NCBI GenBank assembly: GCA_026647215.1 | Contig: JAPKHC010000002.1 | Span: 62,001 to 126,000, forward strand | Direction of reading: 5' to 3' | Length of the DNA: 64,000 bases | Source: F1-120-MAGs118 sp013360535 | Lineage (GTDB): Bacteria; Planctomycetota; UBA1135; GCA-002686595 | Shown here: in pieces, positions 27,483-36,715 of the stretch | How positions within the stretch are numbered: the first letter of the stretch is position 1 | Layout: each line of letters opens with the position of its first letter | Position numbers and translations under genes: made by a program | Notes under the pieces: model-generated | Database searches by the model: none | The model's input: the letters and a program-made list of their open reading frames with translations, nothing else | What the model was told of the DNA's origin: nothing

Positions 27483-28106
27483 CTAGCGCTTCTTGGTTTC
27501 GCTGGACTCCGGCGCGGCGGCCGCGACGAGCCCTTCGTTCTGGCGCGCCGCGATCCAGTTGCGCCAGCGCGCGACCGCGGCCGCACGCTGCTCCGCATCC
27601 GCCGAGGCCTCGAAGCCGAGGTCGATGCGGGTCGATTCCTTCAGGCTCGCCAGGCAAAGGGCGCGGGTCCAGGAGTCCTCGCTCTCCAGGCCGTCCACCA
27701 GCACGCCGATCTGGCTCCAGTCGCCCAGACGGAGGTAGGCGCGGGCGCGTTCGTAGCGCACTGCCGGAGCGGAATCGGTGGTCCACTGGACCTGATGGAG
27801 GGGTTCGACGAGGCGACTGTCGCCCGTGGCTCCGAGCGCGGCCACCGCACACGCGGCGACATCGGGGCGCGGATCGGAGCAGAGCTCGAGGAGGTAGGGG
27901 TAAGCCGGCTCGCCGACGCTGGCGAACCAGGCAATTTGTTCGATGCGCTCGATCCCGTGGGTCCACGGCAGGCGCGTGACCTGATCCTCGATCTGCTTGC
28001 GCAGGTTGGCCGACGGGCGGAGCCAGTCGTGCTCGTCCTCCGTCGGGGTCGAGGCGCAGGAGGCGAGCAGGGCGAGGGCGACGAGCCAAGGAAGGCGCAG
28101 GTTCAT
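27483..28106 (-). CDS. HEAT-like lipoprotein
   Basis: A 207-residue predicted lipoprotein. The signal peptide ends with LLAS before Cys17. The mature part has four or so short helical repeats of HEAT type (segments such as PYLLELCSDPRPDVAACAVAALG and SWTRALCLASLKESTRIDLGFEA), followed by AAAVARWRNWIAARQNEGL. That final WRNW motif and the preceding 'D..FEASADAEQRA' stretch match the end of the 366-residue HEAT protein next door and of the 235-residue protein at 46.3 kb. It lies convergent to the TPR gene, 20 nt away. Family function is unknown; an envelope location is likely. Confidence 0.7.
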   Translation of the reverse strand: MNLRLPWLVALALLASCASTPTEDEHDWLRPSANLRKQIEDQVTRLPWTHGIERIEQIAWFASVGEPAYPYLLELCSDPRPDVAACAVAALGATGDSRLVEPLHQVQWTTDSAPAVRYERARAYLRLGDWSQIGVLVDGLESEDSWTRALCLASLKESTRIDLGFEASADAEQRAAAVARWRNWIAARQNEGLVAAAAPESSETKKR

Positions 28107-28220
28107 GTGGATTGGGGGCCGGAGCGGAGTCCGGGCCGGATCCCCTATCGGCGCGGAGCCGGGGGGCCTTGACCTGCTGCGGGGCAGGCCTCGGCCACGC
28201 CTCCCGGGTTTGGCGCGCCC

Positions 28221-30704
28221 TCAGGCCACGCGGCGAGCGCCCCGCGCGCCGCCGAGCAGGGCTCCGGCCGAGAGCAGCCCGAGCCCGAGGAGCAGGAACC
28301 AGGTTCCCAGCCGTGGCTCGCGCGGCTGCCAGCGGCCCTCCCGCTCCGCGGCGCGCGCCCTCTCGAAGGCCGTGATCGAAGGCCCCAGCGAGCGGCGGAA
28401 CTCCTCCGGCACCCAGCGGGGCAGGTCGACGGCCACGACGCGGTCCTTCAGGCCCACGCGCAGGAAGCCGCGCCCGAGCACGTTCATCTCCTCGTGGTCG
28501 CGCCACTCGACCAGCCACTGCGTGCCACCGGGGCCTTGCGGGCGGTTGGCGGGCTCGGCGGACAGCTCGAACACTTCGCTGCCATCGCCGGGAACCCACT
28601 CGACCCGCGGGCGCGAGAATTCCTTGGGACGCCAGCGCGAGCCGGGAGCGAGCGAGAGCTGCAGGGTCCGGACGTCGGCCCACTCCAGCCGCGGTTGTTC
28701 GTCGCTCGGCGCCCGGCCGCGGCCCACGGCCCGCACCAGCGGGGCCCAAGCCTGCGGCGCGTGGACGAAGCTCGGCGAGCCGGCGTCGCCCGGCGAGGTG
28801 GCGAGGGTCGCGGTCCAGCCTTCGCCCGTTGATCGCAGCGCGATCACGGAGCGGCCGTCGCGCTCGCGCGCCAAGGCGAGGTCACCCTCGCGCAACTTCA
28901 TCGCCACGCACGGACCGAGCTCGAGCGCCGCGAAGTCGAGCGCCGCCGCGATCTCCGCCGCTGGCGCCGCACCTTGCGAGTCGTCGAACAGCGCGCGCGG
29001 GCCCGGAAGGACCCAGTCCTCCGCCAGTTCGCTCTCGAGCAGCGGCGCGAGCTCGCCGTCGGCCTGCACCAGCTCGGCCGCCGACTGGGGAGCGTCGAGG
29101 TTGCGCAGGAACTCGAAGTCCGGATCGGCGCCCGAGACGAGCGTCACCGTGCGCGTGCGCGCCGCTCCGAGGCGCTCGATCGCGATGCGGGCCCGCTCCG
29201 CCGCGCCCGAGTGCCGCGACTCATCGCGCCCATCGGTCAGGAGGAAGAGCAAGGCCTTGCGCTCGCTCGCCTCGCGTTCGTCGACGAGCTCTTCGAGTGT
29301 GCGCACGAGGTCCGTCGGCCCGCCCGGTGGCCGCAGCCGCATCAGGATCCGCGCCCGCTCGTCGTCGCGCGTGCGGTCGCCGCCGAAGCCGAGGTCGTAA
29401 GGCCGCGAGAGCTGGTCTGTGAAAAGCCGCAGGATCACGCGGTCGAGCGGGCGCGCGGCGCCGCCGAGCTGGATGGCCGCGTTGCGCACGCGGTCGAACT
29501 CGGGCCCGCTCATGCTGCCCGAGACGTCGACCACGAGCAGCACGTCGCGTTCCTCGTCGCCATCGTCGAGCTCCAGCGGCAGCCACTGCGCCGCGGTCGA
29601 ACGTGGCGCGCTCACGAGTTCGTTGCCGAGCACCGCCGTTCCGCAGCAGATCCAGCCGCCCCCGTTGCGCAGGAAGGGCTCCATGCGCTCGACGTCGAAG
29701 CTGCTCGGCGGGAGGTCGAGCGACACGAGCACGTCGGTGTCCTGCAGGCGCGGAAGTCCGGCGGCGTCCGCTTCGAGCGTGACCGAGAGGCCGAGCGCGC
29801 TCCAGCCGCGGGCGAGCGCTTCCGCTGCGCTGCGCCGCTGCGGCGTGGCGACCAGTGACACCGCGAGGTCTCGCACCGTGCGCACGAGCACCGTGGCCGA
29901 GTCGTTCTCCGGGATCGGATCTCCCGCGGCCGCGAGCGTCACCGTGATGCGTGTCGTACCCGCAGCGGCGGGCCCGAAGTCGAGGCGCTCGGCGACGGCG
30001 GAAGTGCTGAGCGGGAACGTCAAGCTGCGCTCGCCCCGCGCGTCGACCACGAGCGCGTGCGCCTCGAGTTTCGCGGGGCGCGGCTCACCGACGTCGTACT
30101 CGATGCGCAGCGAGAGCGGCGCGCCCGCCTCGAGCTCGCGCGGACGCCGCACTTCACCCAACGCGACGTCGCAGAGCTCCGCGGGCGAGACGAGCTCGAA
30201 CTCGAACGCGCCGCCTTCGGCTTCGAGGCGCGCGAGCGCTTGCCTGTCCTCCTCATCCGAGCGCGCGTCGTCGCCGATGAGCAGCACCTGCGCGCGCGCT
30301 TGCACCTGCGCGGCGAGCCTGCGTGCGGCTTCGACGGCCTCCGCGGTCCGCGTCGCGTCGGTGCGCATCTGCGTCGTGGCCCACGCGGGATCGAACCGAA
30401 ACTCCTCCGCGCGCGCCGGTCCGAACCAGCGCACGACGTCGGCGCCGAACGCGAACACCGCGAACGAGTGCCCCTGCTCGCGCGCTCGGGCCGCTCGCTC
30501 GACAAGGCGCCGCTCCACGTTGCGCGCCCAGCCCGGTCGGGTGCGACGGCAGCTGTCGGAGGCATCGACGAGCACGACCTCGAGCGTCTCTCCCGCCGTT
30601 GCGCTCTTCACCGGCGCGAAGGCCCAAGCCGCGAGAAGGCACAGCAGCGCTCCCGCGCCCACCAACAGCGGAGCGAAGCGCCGCCACCTCGCACCGTGGT
30701 TCAC
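28221..30704 (-). CDS. Membrane-anchored VWA-domain protein coupled to mnmA
   Basis: An 827-residue inner-membrane protein with a hydrophobic segment near 10-30 and another near 800-820. It has two von Willebrand A-like regions. The first starts VVLVDASDSC (near 43-52) and keeps DxSxS-like spacing. The second has a full metal site, VDVSGSMSG at 392-400, plus later Thr and Asp positions in FLLTDGRDES. Between them lies a CARDB-like beta domain and a glutamine-amidotransferase-like stretch (MEPFLRNGGGWICCGTAVLG). This layout matches planctomycete/Bacteroidetes VWA membrane proteins near BatA. The GTG start overlaps the mnmA stop by 4 nt, so the two are co-translated. Function is unknown. Confidence 0.78.
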   Translation of the reverse strand: MNHGARWRRFAPLLVGAGALLCLLAAWAFAPVKSATAGETLEVVLVDASDSCRRTRPGWARNVERRLVERAARAREQGHSFAVFAFGADVVRWFGPARAEEFRFDPAWATTQMRTDATRTAEAVEAARRLAAQVQARAQVLLIGDDARSDEEDRQALARLEAEGGAFEFELVSPAELCDVALGEVRRPRELEAGAPLSLRIEYDVGEPRPAKLEAHALVVDARGERSLTFPLSTSAVAERLDFGPAAAGTTRITVTLAAAGDPIPENDSATVLVRTVRDLAVSLVATPQRRSAAEALARGWSALGLSVTLEADAAGLPRLQDTDVLVSLDLPPSSFDVERMEPFLRNGGGWICCGTAVLGNELVSAPRSTAAQWLPLELDDGDEERDVLLVVDVSGSMSGPEFDRVRNAAIQLGGAARPLDRVILRLFTDQLSRPYDLGFGGDRTRDDERARILMRLRPPGGPTDLVRTLEELVDEREASERKALLFLLTDGRDESRHSGAAERARIAIERLGAARTRTVTLVSGADPDFEFLRNLDAPQSAAELVQADGELAPLLESELAEDWVLPGPRALFDDSQGAAPAAEIAAALDFAALELGPCVAMKLREGDLALARERDGRSVIALRSTGEGWTATLATSPGDAGSPSFVHAPQAWAPLVRAVGRGRAPSDEQPRLEWADVRTLQLSLAPGSRWRPKEFSRPRVEWVPGDGSEVFELSAEPANRPQGPGGTQWLVEWRDHEEMNVLGRGFLRVGLKDRVVAVDLPRWVPEEFRRSLGPSITAFERARAAEREGRWQPREPRLGTWFLLLGLGLLSAGALLGGARGARRVA

Positions 30705-31951
30705 GCGCGCGTTCCATTTCCGCGCGCCGCGAAGGCGTCGACGAGCTCCGTCGAGCGGATCCAGCCGCCGCCGATCAGGCGCTCGCCGACGTAAAAGGCC
30801 GCACCCTGACCCGGCGTGACCGCCAGCTCGGGCTGGTCGAACTCCACTTCACCGTCCGCACCGTGCACCCGGATCGTCGCGGGCACGGGGGTGTGGTGGT
30901 AGCGCACCTGCACGGCCGCCCGCAGCTCGCCGGAGCTCGGCACGTCGACGCCGAGCCAGTTGAGTTCGCCCACCCGCATGCGCCGCGAGCAGCACTCTTC
31001 CTGCGAGCCGAGCACGACCGTGCCCGTCTCCGGCACGAGCGCGACGACGTACAACGGATAGGCGCCGGCGATGCCGTGGCCGCGGCGTTGCCCGATCGTG
31101 AAGTGCTCCGTGCCCGCGTGCTCGCCGAGCACCTTGCCGCCCGTGTCGACGATGCGGCCGGGATGCGTCGCGAGGCCACGCTCCTCGAACAGCCGCCGGT
31201 AGTCGTTCGACGGGACGAAGCAGATCTCCTGACTGTCGGCCTTCTTCGCCGTGCGCAGGCCGACGAGCTCCGCGAACTCGCGCACCTGACGCTTTTCGAG
31301 CGCGCCCAAGGGCAACCGCGCGCGAGAGAGATTCTTCTCGGACACGCTGAAGAGCTGGTAGCTCTGGTCCTTGGTGCGGTCGATGCCGCGGCGCAGCACC
31401 ACACGCCCGTCGAGCACGTCGATGCGCGCGTAGTGACCGGTCGCGACGCCCTCGCAGCCGAGCTCGTCCGCAAAATCCAGCAGCCGCTGGAACTTGAGGT
31501 CGCGGTTGCAGATCGCGCACGGGTTGGGCGTGCGGCCCGCGGCGTACTCCGCGAGGAAGTAGCGGATGATCCCGCCGAACTCCTCCTTCAGGTCGACCGC
31601 CTGAAAAGGAAATCCGAGCTGGGCTGCAACCATTCGGGCATCCCGAGCGTCGCTCACCGAGCAGCAGGACTTCTTGTGCGACTCCGCTGCGTCGACGTGA
31701 ACCCCATTGCGCATGAAGAGCCCGACGAGGGCGTGCCCGGCCCCGTGCATCAGGTGCGCGGCGACCGAACTGTCGACGCCGCCGCTCATGGCGACGACGA
31801 CCCGCGCGTCCGCGCCGAAGCCGCTCGCGAAGTGCCGCGCGAGCTCGGCCGTGGGCACGTCGAGGCGCCCGGGCAGGCCCGCGGGCACTCCCAGCTCGCT
31901 GGAGAGCGCCCCACCGCGGAGGCTGGCGCCGGATTCGTCGTGCGAAGTCAT
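30701..31951 (-). CDS. mnmA: tRNA-specific 2-thiouridylase MnmA
   Basis: Adds sulfur to position 2 of the wobble uridine of tRNA-Lys, Glu and Gln. The 416-residue protein has a PP-loop SGGVDSS (56-62), the NPCAICNR motif with catalytic Cys145, and the second catalytic Cys244 in DSQEICFVP. The N-terminal extension of about 45 residues before the PP-loop is longer than in E. coli. A 6-bp inverted repeat (31958-31974) sits directly before the ATG. The gene overlaps the VWA gene by 4 nt downstream and is divergent from yajC. Confidence 0.95.
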   Translation of the reverse strand: MTSHDESGASLRGGALSSELGVPAGLPGRLDVPTAELARHFASGFGADARVVVAMSGGVDSSVAAHLMHGAGHALVGLFMRNGVHVDAAESHKKSCCSVSDARDARMVAAQLGFPFQAVDLKEEFGGIIRYFLAEYAAGRTPNPCAICNRDLKFQRLLDFADELGCEGVATGHYARIDVLDGRVVLRRGIDRTKDQSYQLFSVSEKNLSRARLPLGALEKRQVREFAELVGLRTAKKADSQEICFVPSNDYRRLFEERGLATHPGRIVDTGGKVLGEHAGTEHFTIGQRRGHGIAGAYPLYVVALVPETGTVVLGSQEECCSRRMRVGELNWLGVDVPSSGELRAAVQVRYHHTPVPATIRVHGADGEVEFDQPELAVTPGQGAAFYVGERLIGGGWIRSTELVDAFAARGNGTRA

Positions 31952-32069
31952 GCTGCGGGAACCGCCGGGGTTCCTTTTGTCCCCGGGATTCTAGTAGCCT
32001 CTTCGCCCCCTTTCTCCGGCCGACCGGCCGACAGCCCTCCTCCTTGCGCCCCGCGCGCCGAGAACCCCG

Positions 32070-32426
32070 ATGATCGCGCTGCTCCTCAACCTGCTTCAGG
32101 AAACCGCCACCGCCCCGGCCACGGGCCCGGAGGGCGAGGCGACCGGCTCGAACCCGATGTCGACCGTGATGCAGTTCCTGCCGATGATCGCGATCTTCGT
32201 GATCTTCTACTTCGTGCTCATCGGGCCCGAGCGCAAGAACCGCAAGAAGCGCGAGGCGATGCTCGAGGCGATGAAGAAGGGCGACAAGGTCATGACCTCG
32301 GGGGGCATGTACGGCACGATCGTCGCGATGCAGGACAAGGTCGTGACGCTGCAACTCGACGAAGGGGTGCGCGTCCGCTTCAGCCGGCAGGCGATCCAGG
32401 AAGTGCTGCCCGACGACGCGGGCTGA
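32070..32426 (+). CDS. yajC: Preprotein translocase accessory subunit YajC
   Basis: Small inner-membrane protein associated with SecDF. The 118 residues contain a hydrophilic N-terminal stretch (about 10-32), one membrane helix (about 33-52: MQFLPMIAIFVIFYFVLIGP), the family signature ERKNRKKREAMLEAMKKGDKVMTSGGMYGTI, and a short C-terminal beta domain. The ATG at 32070 is the first in frame and its position relative to the helix is normal. secD/secF do not follow; instead a YraN gene overlaps its stop codon. Confidence 0.92.
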   Translation: MIALLLNLLQETATAPATGPEGEATGSNPMSTVMQFLPMIAIFVIFYFVLIGPERKNRKKREAMLEAMKKGDKVMTSGGMYGTIVAMQDKVVTLQLDEGVRVRFSRQAIQEVLPDDAG

Positions 32427-32881
32427 GCGTCTGGATCGCGAGCGCGCTGCGGCGGCTCGCGGCAGCGCTGCGACCGTGCAGGCCCGAGGCGGACCTCGGG
32501 CGGCGTGGCGAGCACGTGGCGTTGCAGCGCCTGCGGGCGCTCGGTGCGGAGGCGCTCGGCCAGCGGGTTCGCACCGACGAGGGCGAGCTCGACCTCGTCG
32601 TGCGGCTCGACGGGCGGCTCCTGTGCGTCGAGGTGAAGTCCAGTCGCTGGATCGGCGCGGGTGCGACGTTTCGACCGGGAAATCGTTTCTCGTCGGGCCA
32701 GGCGCGACGGCAGGTGCGTGCGGCCGAGGCGCTCGCGCGGCGCTGGACGCCGGGGCTCGCTCCGCGGCGGATCCTGGTGGAGCTGTGGTTCGACGAGCAG
32801 GGCGAGCTGCGGCAGGAGCGCTGGCACGAGCTCGAACCGGCGCGGCGTGGAGACCGGAAACACCGCGGAATCCGCCGCTGA
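32423..32881 (+). CDS. yraN: YraN/UPF0102-family nuclease-like protein, probable CTG start
   Basis: Short endonuclease-fold protein (UPF0102) of unknown cellular role, often found beside ribosomal and signal peptidase genes. The conserved core reads GRRGEHVALQRLRALGAEAL, then EGELDLVVRLDGRLLCVEVKSS, carrying the E-D-ExK catalytic pattern of the restriction-endonuclease fold. There is no ATG, GTG or TTG in frame before the core: the first in-frame GTG (32516) lies inside the G-GE-A motif. CTG at 32423 overlaps the yajC TGA (CTGA) and is the most likely start, giving 152 residues. The presence of the gene is firm; the start codon is inference. Confidence 0.75.
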   Translation: MSVWIASALRRLAAALRPCRPEADLGRRGEHVALQRLRALGAEALGQRVRTDEGELDLVVRLDGRLLCVEVKSSRWIGAGATFRPGNRFSSGQARRQVRAAEALARRWTPGLAPRRILVELWFDEQGELRQERWHELEPARRGDRKHRGIRR

Positions 32882-33018
32882 GCGACTCCTGACCGGCCTG
32901 TCACGTCACGCCGCCGCGCCGCGGAGGTTCAACCCATGGCGTCGGGATGGTCGATGCTCGGAGACCCGAATCGACGTACACTCCGCGCCTCGCGCCTCCG
33001 CGGGGGCTCTCCTCCCCG

Positions 33019-33053
33019 ACGGTCAGCGGCATCTTGACGCACTCCCTGACCGT
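33019..33053 (+). repeat. Inverted repeat in the leader of the sugar transferase gene
   Basis: The 214-nt gap between yraN and the sugar transferase gene contains a perfect 8-bp inverted repeat (33019-33026 with 33046-33053) with partial pairing beyond it, 43 nt before the ATG. A TACACT -10-like box lies near 32988-32993. It may be a leader hairpin or an operator for exopolysaccharide control; no further evidence. The rest of this gap shows nothing I can name. Confidence 0.3.
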
Positions 33054-33095
33054 GGGAGGGAAGCTCTCGCAGGCTCCCCCCACCGCACCGTCCCC

Positions 33096-34676
33096 ATGCT
33101 CCGCGTTCTCCGTCACTACCTCCCGCTCCGGCGAGCCCTGCTCGTCTTCAGCGAGACGGTCCTGTTGACGACGGTGCTCGGGTTCAGCCTCTCGGCGCAC
33201 CTGCTGCGTCCGACGCCGGCGGTGATCGGGCGCGTCACGGCCGACGGCTTCAGCCTCGAAGGTGCGCAGTGGCGCTGCTGGATCTCGAGCCTGCTGGTCG
33301 CCGCCCTGTGCCAGATCGCGCTCAGCTTCAACGAGCTCTACGACTTCCGCGTCTCCAACTCGCGCTTCGACCGCGCCTCGCGCTTCGTCGGCTCGACCGG
33401 CAGCGCGATCGTGCTGGCCGTGATCGTGGTGTTGCTCGCGCGCACGTGGGAGCTCTCGCGCGTGCTCGACTTCCCCGGGATCACCACGTCGCAGCTGATG
33501 CAGACGCTGGTGTTCACGCTGCTGTTCGGGTTCGCCGGGTTGTACGTCTGGCGGCACCTGTTCCATGCCGGCCTGCGCCGTTGGAACTTCAACCAACGCG
33601 TGCTCGTGCTCGGCGCCGGGCCGCAGGCGCGTTCGCTGGCGCGCGTGGTGCTCGAACATCCCGATTCGGGTTACGAGGTCGTCGGCCTGATCCCCGAGCG
33701 CGCGCCCGAGCCCGGTAGTCGCTCCGCGCCGAGCCGTCCGGCGCGCCGGGAAGCCGGCGTCGTCACGCTGACCGAGAAGGTCGAGGTGCTGAGCGAAGCG
33801 ACGCTCGCGACGCTGCTCCTCGATCCCTTGCCCGAGCCCACGCCCGCCGCCGAAGGCCGCCAGCCTGAGCCGCTCTTCGAGCTCGTCGAGCGCCTCGGCA
33901 TCGACCTCGTCGCGGTGGCGCTCGAGGACCGCCGCGGCCACCTGCCGACCGAGGAGCTGCTGCGCTGCCGCCTCGGCGGGATCGCCGTGCGCGAGCGCGA
34001 GGCGCTGTACGAGCAGGTCACCGGCAAGATCGCCGTCGAGGCCATGCGCCCCTCCTACCTGATCTTCAACGAAGGGTTCGCGCGCACGTCGCGCTCGGAG
34101 ATCGCCAAGCGCGCGGGCGACCTCGCGCTTGCCACGCTCGGGCTCTCGCTGACCTGGCCGCTGATGCTCGGCACGGCGCTGCTCGTCAAGCTGGACTCGA
34201 AGGGCCCCGCGCTCTTCAGCCAGGAGCGGGTCGGCCTCAACGGACGACGCTTCACGCTCTACAAGTTCCGCAGCATGCGCACGGACGCCGAGAAGGCGAC
34301 CGGGCCGGTCTGGGCGCAGAAGGACGACCCGCGCATCACGCGCGTCGGGCGCTTCATCCGCAAGACGCGCCTCGACGAGCTGCCGCAGCTCATCAACGTG
34401 CTGTGGGGCGACATGTCGCTCGTCGGTCCGCGGCCGGAGCGGCAAGTGTTCGTCGACGACCTCGCGCGCCAGATCCCGTACTTCAACCAGCGCCACATCG
34501 TGAAGCCCGGGCTGACCGGCTGGGCGCAGATCAACTACCCCTACGGCAACACCGTCGAGGATGCGCTGCAGAAGCTCCAGTACGATCTGTTCTACATCAA
34601 GAACCAGTCGTTCCTGTTCGACGTGTCGATCCTGTTCCAGACCGTGAAGACGGTCGTGCTGCGCAAGGGCACGTGA
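33096..34676 (+). CDS. Exopolysaccharide priming glycosyltransferase, TIGR03013-like
   Basis: Transfers the first sugar-phosphate to the lipid carrier undecaprenyl phosphate to start exopolysaccharide synthesis. It has 526 residues. The N-terminus LRVLRHYLPLRRALLVFSE is the hallmark of the exosortase/PEP-CTERM-associated group (TIGR03013). Four or so membrane helices follow (about 15-160), then a Rossmann CoA-binding-like domain with LVLGAGPQARSLAR near 170. The catalytic sugar-transferase domain occupies the C-terminal 190 residues, with AKRAGDLALATLGLSLTWPL, the SQERVGLNGRRFTLYKFRSM motif, RKTRLDELPQLINVLWGDMSLVGPRP and the final KPGLTGWAQ. Convergent mnmG starts 6 nt after the stop. No other polysaccharide gene is nearby. 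Confidence 0.9.
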   Translation: MLRVLRHYLPLRRALLVFSETVLLTTVLGFSLSAHLLRPTPAVIGRVTADGFSLEGAQWRCWISSLLVAALCQIALSFNELYDFRVSNSRFDRASRFVGSTGSAIVLAVIVVLLARTWELSRVLDFPGITTSQLMQTLVFTLLFGFAGLYVWRHLFHAGLRRWNFNQRVLVLGAGPQARSLARVVLEHPDSGYEVVGLIPERAPEPGSRSAPSRPARREAGVVTLTEKVEVLSEATLATLLLDPLPEPTPAAEGRQPEPLFELVERLGIDLVAVALEDRRGHLPTEELLRCRLGGIAVREREALYEQVTGKIAVEAMRPSYLIFNEGFARTSRSEIAKRAGDLALATLGLSLTWPLMLGTALLVKLDSKGPALFSQERVGLNGRRFTLYKFRSMRTDAEKATGPVWAQKDDPRITRVGRFIRKTRLDELPQLINVLWGDMSLVGPRPERQVFVDDLARQIPYFNQRHIVKPGLTGWAQINYPYGNTVEDALQKLQYDLFYIKNQSFLFDVSILFQTVKTVVLRKGT

Positions 34677-34682
34677 GCGGCG

Positions 34683-36593
34683 TCAGGCGTTGCCGCGGGC
34701 GCGCTGGACGTGGATCGCGAGCAGCGCGACGTCCGGCGGACGCACTCCGGCGATGCGCGCCGCCTGACCGAGAGTGCGCGGACGGACGGCGCTGAGCCGC
34801 GCGCGCGCCTCGTTGGCGAGCCCACGCAGCTGCGAATAGTCGAGATCACGCGGAATCTCGAGCGTTTCCTGCCGTCGCAGCCGCGCCACCTGCTCGAGCT
34901 CGCGCGCGACGTACCCGGCGTACTTCACGTCACACTCGAGGCTGGCGAGCTCGTCGTGCGTGAGTTCGAGCGCCGCGAGCTCCGCCGAATCGCCTACGAG
35001 CCGCGCGAGCTCGACCTCGGGCCTGCGCAGCACTTCCTCGAGCGTCTTGCCGCCGTGTGTGGCCGAACGCAACGTGCGCAGCAGTCCGAGCGCTCCCGCC
35101 TGACGCGCGAGGCGCCGCTCGAGCCGCTGCAGCGCCTCCCGGCCCACGAGCCCGAGCTCCGCCGCCTTCGGCACGAGCCGCTTGTCGGCGTTGTCCGAGC
35201 GCAGCAGCAGCCGGTACTCCGCGCGCGACGTGAACATGCGGTAGGGCTCGGTCGGCTGCGCGACCACGAGGTCGTCGACGAGCACGCCGATGTAGGCCTC
35301 GTCGCGGCCGAGCACGAGCGGTGCGCGCCCCTGCGCCCACAACGCCGCATTCGCCCCGGCGATCAGGCCTTGCGCCCCCGCCTCCTCGTAACCCGACGTG
35401 CCGTTGATCTGCCCGGCGAGGAAAAGCCCGGCGATCTCGCGCGTCGCGAACGTGCGGTCGAGCTGGCTAGGCAACACGAAGTCGTATTCGACCGCGTAAC
35501 CCTCGCGCAGGAAGCGCGCGCGCTCGAGGCCGGGAATCGTGCGCAGGAACTCGTGCTGCACTTCCGCCGGCAACGACGTCGACACGCCGTTGACGTACAC
35601 GACGTCCGTGCTGAGCCCCTCGGGCTCGAGGAACACCGGGTGCTGCTCCTTGTCGGCAAAGCGCATCACCTTGTCCTCGACCGACGGGCAGTAACGCGGC
35701 CCGACACCTTGGATGCGCCCCGCGTACATCGGCGCGCGGTGGATGTTGGCGCGGATGAGCTCGTGAGTGCGCGCCGTGGTGTGCGTGAGGTGGCAGAGCA
35801 CCTGGGGCAGGCGCGGGAACTGCTCGCGCTGCGTCGCGAAGCTGAAGGGCTGCGGACGCTCGTCGCCGGGCTGGGCCTGCGTGCGGTCCCAGTCGATCGA
35901 GTCGTGCGCGAGCCGCGGAGGCGTTCCGGTCTTGAGCCGCCCGAGCGCGAGCCCGAGCTGCGCCAGATCCGCTGAAATCCCGCCCGAAGTCCCCTCTCCG
36001 ACGCGCCCGCCCGTCGACTGCGCCTCGCCGGTGTGCATCACCGCGCGCAGGAACGTGCCCGTCGTGATGACCACCGCCGCGCCACGCAGCTCGCGCCCAT
36101 CGCCGAGGCGCACGCCGACGACCGCGGGCTTCCCGCCGCGCTCGGCCACGAGCAGCCCGGCGACCGTGCTCTCGAGCACCTCGACGCCCGCCTGCGCCCG
36201 CACCGCCGCCGTGACGTGCTCGCGGTAGAGGTGCCGATCCGACTGGCAACGTGGTCCCTGCGCCGCGACGCCCTTGCCGGTGCCCAGCACCTTGAACTGG
36301 ATGCCGGTCGCGTCGGCGGCGAGGCCCATGGCTCCCCCCAGCGCATCGATCTCGCGCACGAGCTGGCCCTTGCCGAGACCGCCGATCGCCGGGTTGCAGC
36401 TCATCTCGCCGATGCGATCGGCGCGCATCGTCACCAGCGCCACCGGCGCGCCCAGCCGGGCGGCCGCGAGCGCCGCCTCGATCCCGGCGTGTCCGCCCCC
36501 GATCACCAGCACGCGTGCGCCAAGTTGCGCAGGCGGAGTGGCGTGGGCGTGGGTGGCTTCGAGGCGTTCGTCCAAAGCTCGCGCATTGAACAC
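34683..36593 (-). CDS. mnmG: tRNA wobble uridine modification protein MnmG (GidA)
   Basis: FAD-dependent partner of MnmE that installs the aminomethyl or carboxymethylaminomethyl group on U34 of tRNA. The start is GTG 36593, chosen because a strong GGAGG lies 5 nt upstream; this gives 636 residues, the usual length. The frame is open to 36953 but that extension has no family match. The FAD loop is VLVIGGGHAGIEA (29-40), followed by SCNPAIGGLGKGQLVREIDALGG, ITTGTFL and the C-terminal helical domain ending RPRTLGQAARIAGVRPPDVALL. mnmE and rsmG, frequent neighbours, are not here. Confidence 0.96.
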   Translation of the reverse strand: MFNARALDERLEATHAHATPPAQLGARVLVIGGGHAGIEAALAAARLGAPVALVTMRADRIGEMSCNPAIGGLGKGQLVREIDALGGAMGLAADATGIQFKVLGTGKGVAAQGPRCQSDRHLYREHVTAAVRAQAGVEVLESTVAGLLVAERGGKPAVVGVRLGDGRELRGAAVVITTGTFLRAVMHTGEAQSTGGRVGEGTSGGISADLAQLGLALGRLKTGTPPRLAHDSIDWDRTQAQPGDERPQPFSFATQREQFPRLPQVLCHLTHTTARTHELIRANIHRAPMYAGRIQGVGPRYCPSVEDKVMRFADKEQHPVFLEPEGLSTDVVYVNGVSTSLPAEVQHEFLRTIPGLERARFLREGYAVEYDFVLPSQLDRTFATREIAGLFLAGQINGTSGYEEAGAQGLIAGANAALWAQGRAPLVLGRDEAYIGVLVDDLVVAQPTEPYRMFTSRAEYRLLLRSDNADKRLVPKAAELGLVGREALQRLERRLARQAGALGLLRTLRSATHGGKTLEEVLRRPEVELARLVGDSAELAALELTHDELASLECDVKYAGYVARELEQVARLRRQETLEIPRDLDYSQLRGLANEARARLSAVRPRTLGQAARIAGVRPPDVALLAIHVQRARGNA

Positions 36594-36715
36594 TTTTTCC
36601 TCCGGCGGAGCCCACGGGGCGCGGCCCCGGAACGCCTTTCCGGCGCCGGAAGAACCAGCTAAGGAAACTCCCGCTCCGGTCGAGAATCGCTCCGTGGAAG
36701 GTCGAATCGAGCCCC

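Noticed and set aside
31958..31974. A terminator: GGAACC-N5-GGTTCC followed by TTTTG
   Set aside because: It points along the plus strand in the divergent mnmA-yajC gap, where no plus-strand transcript arrives. It may be a leader structure of mnmA instead.
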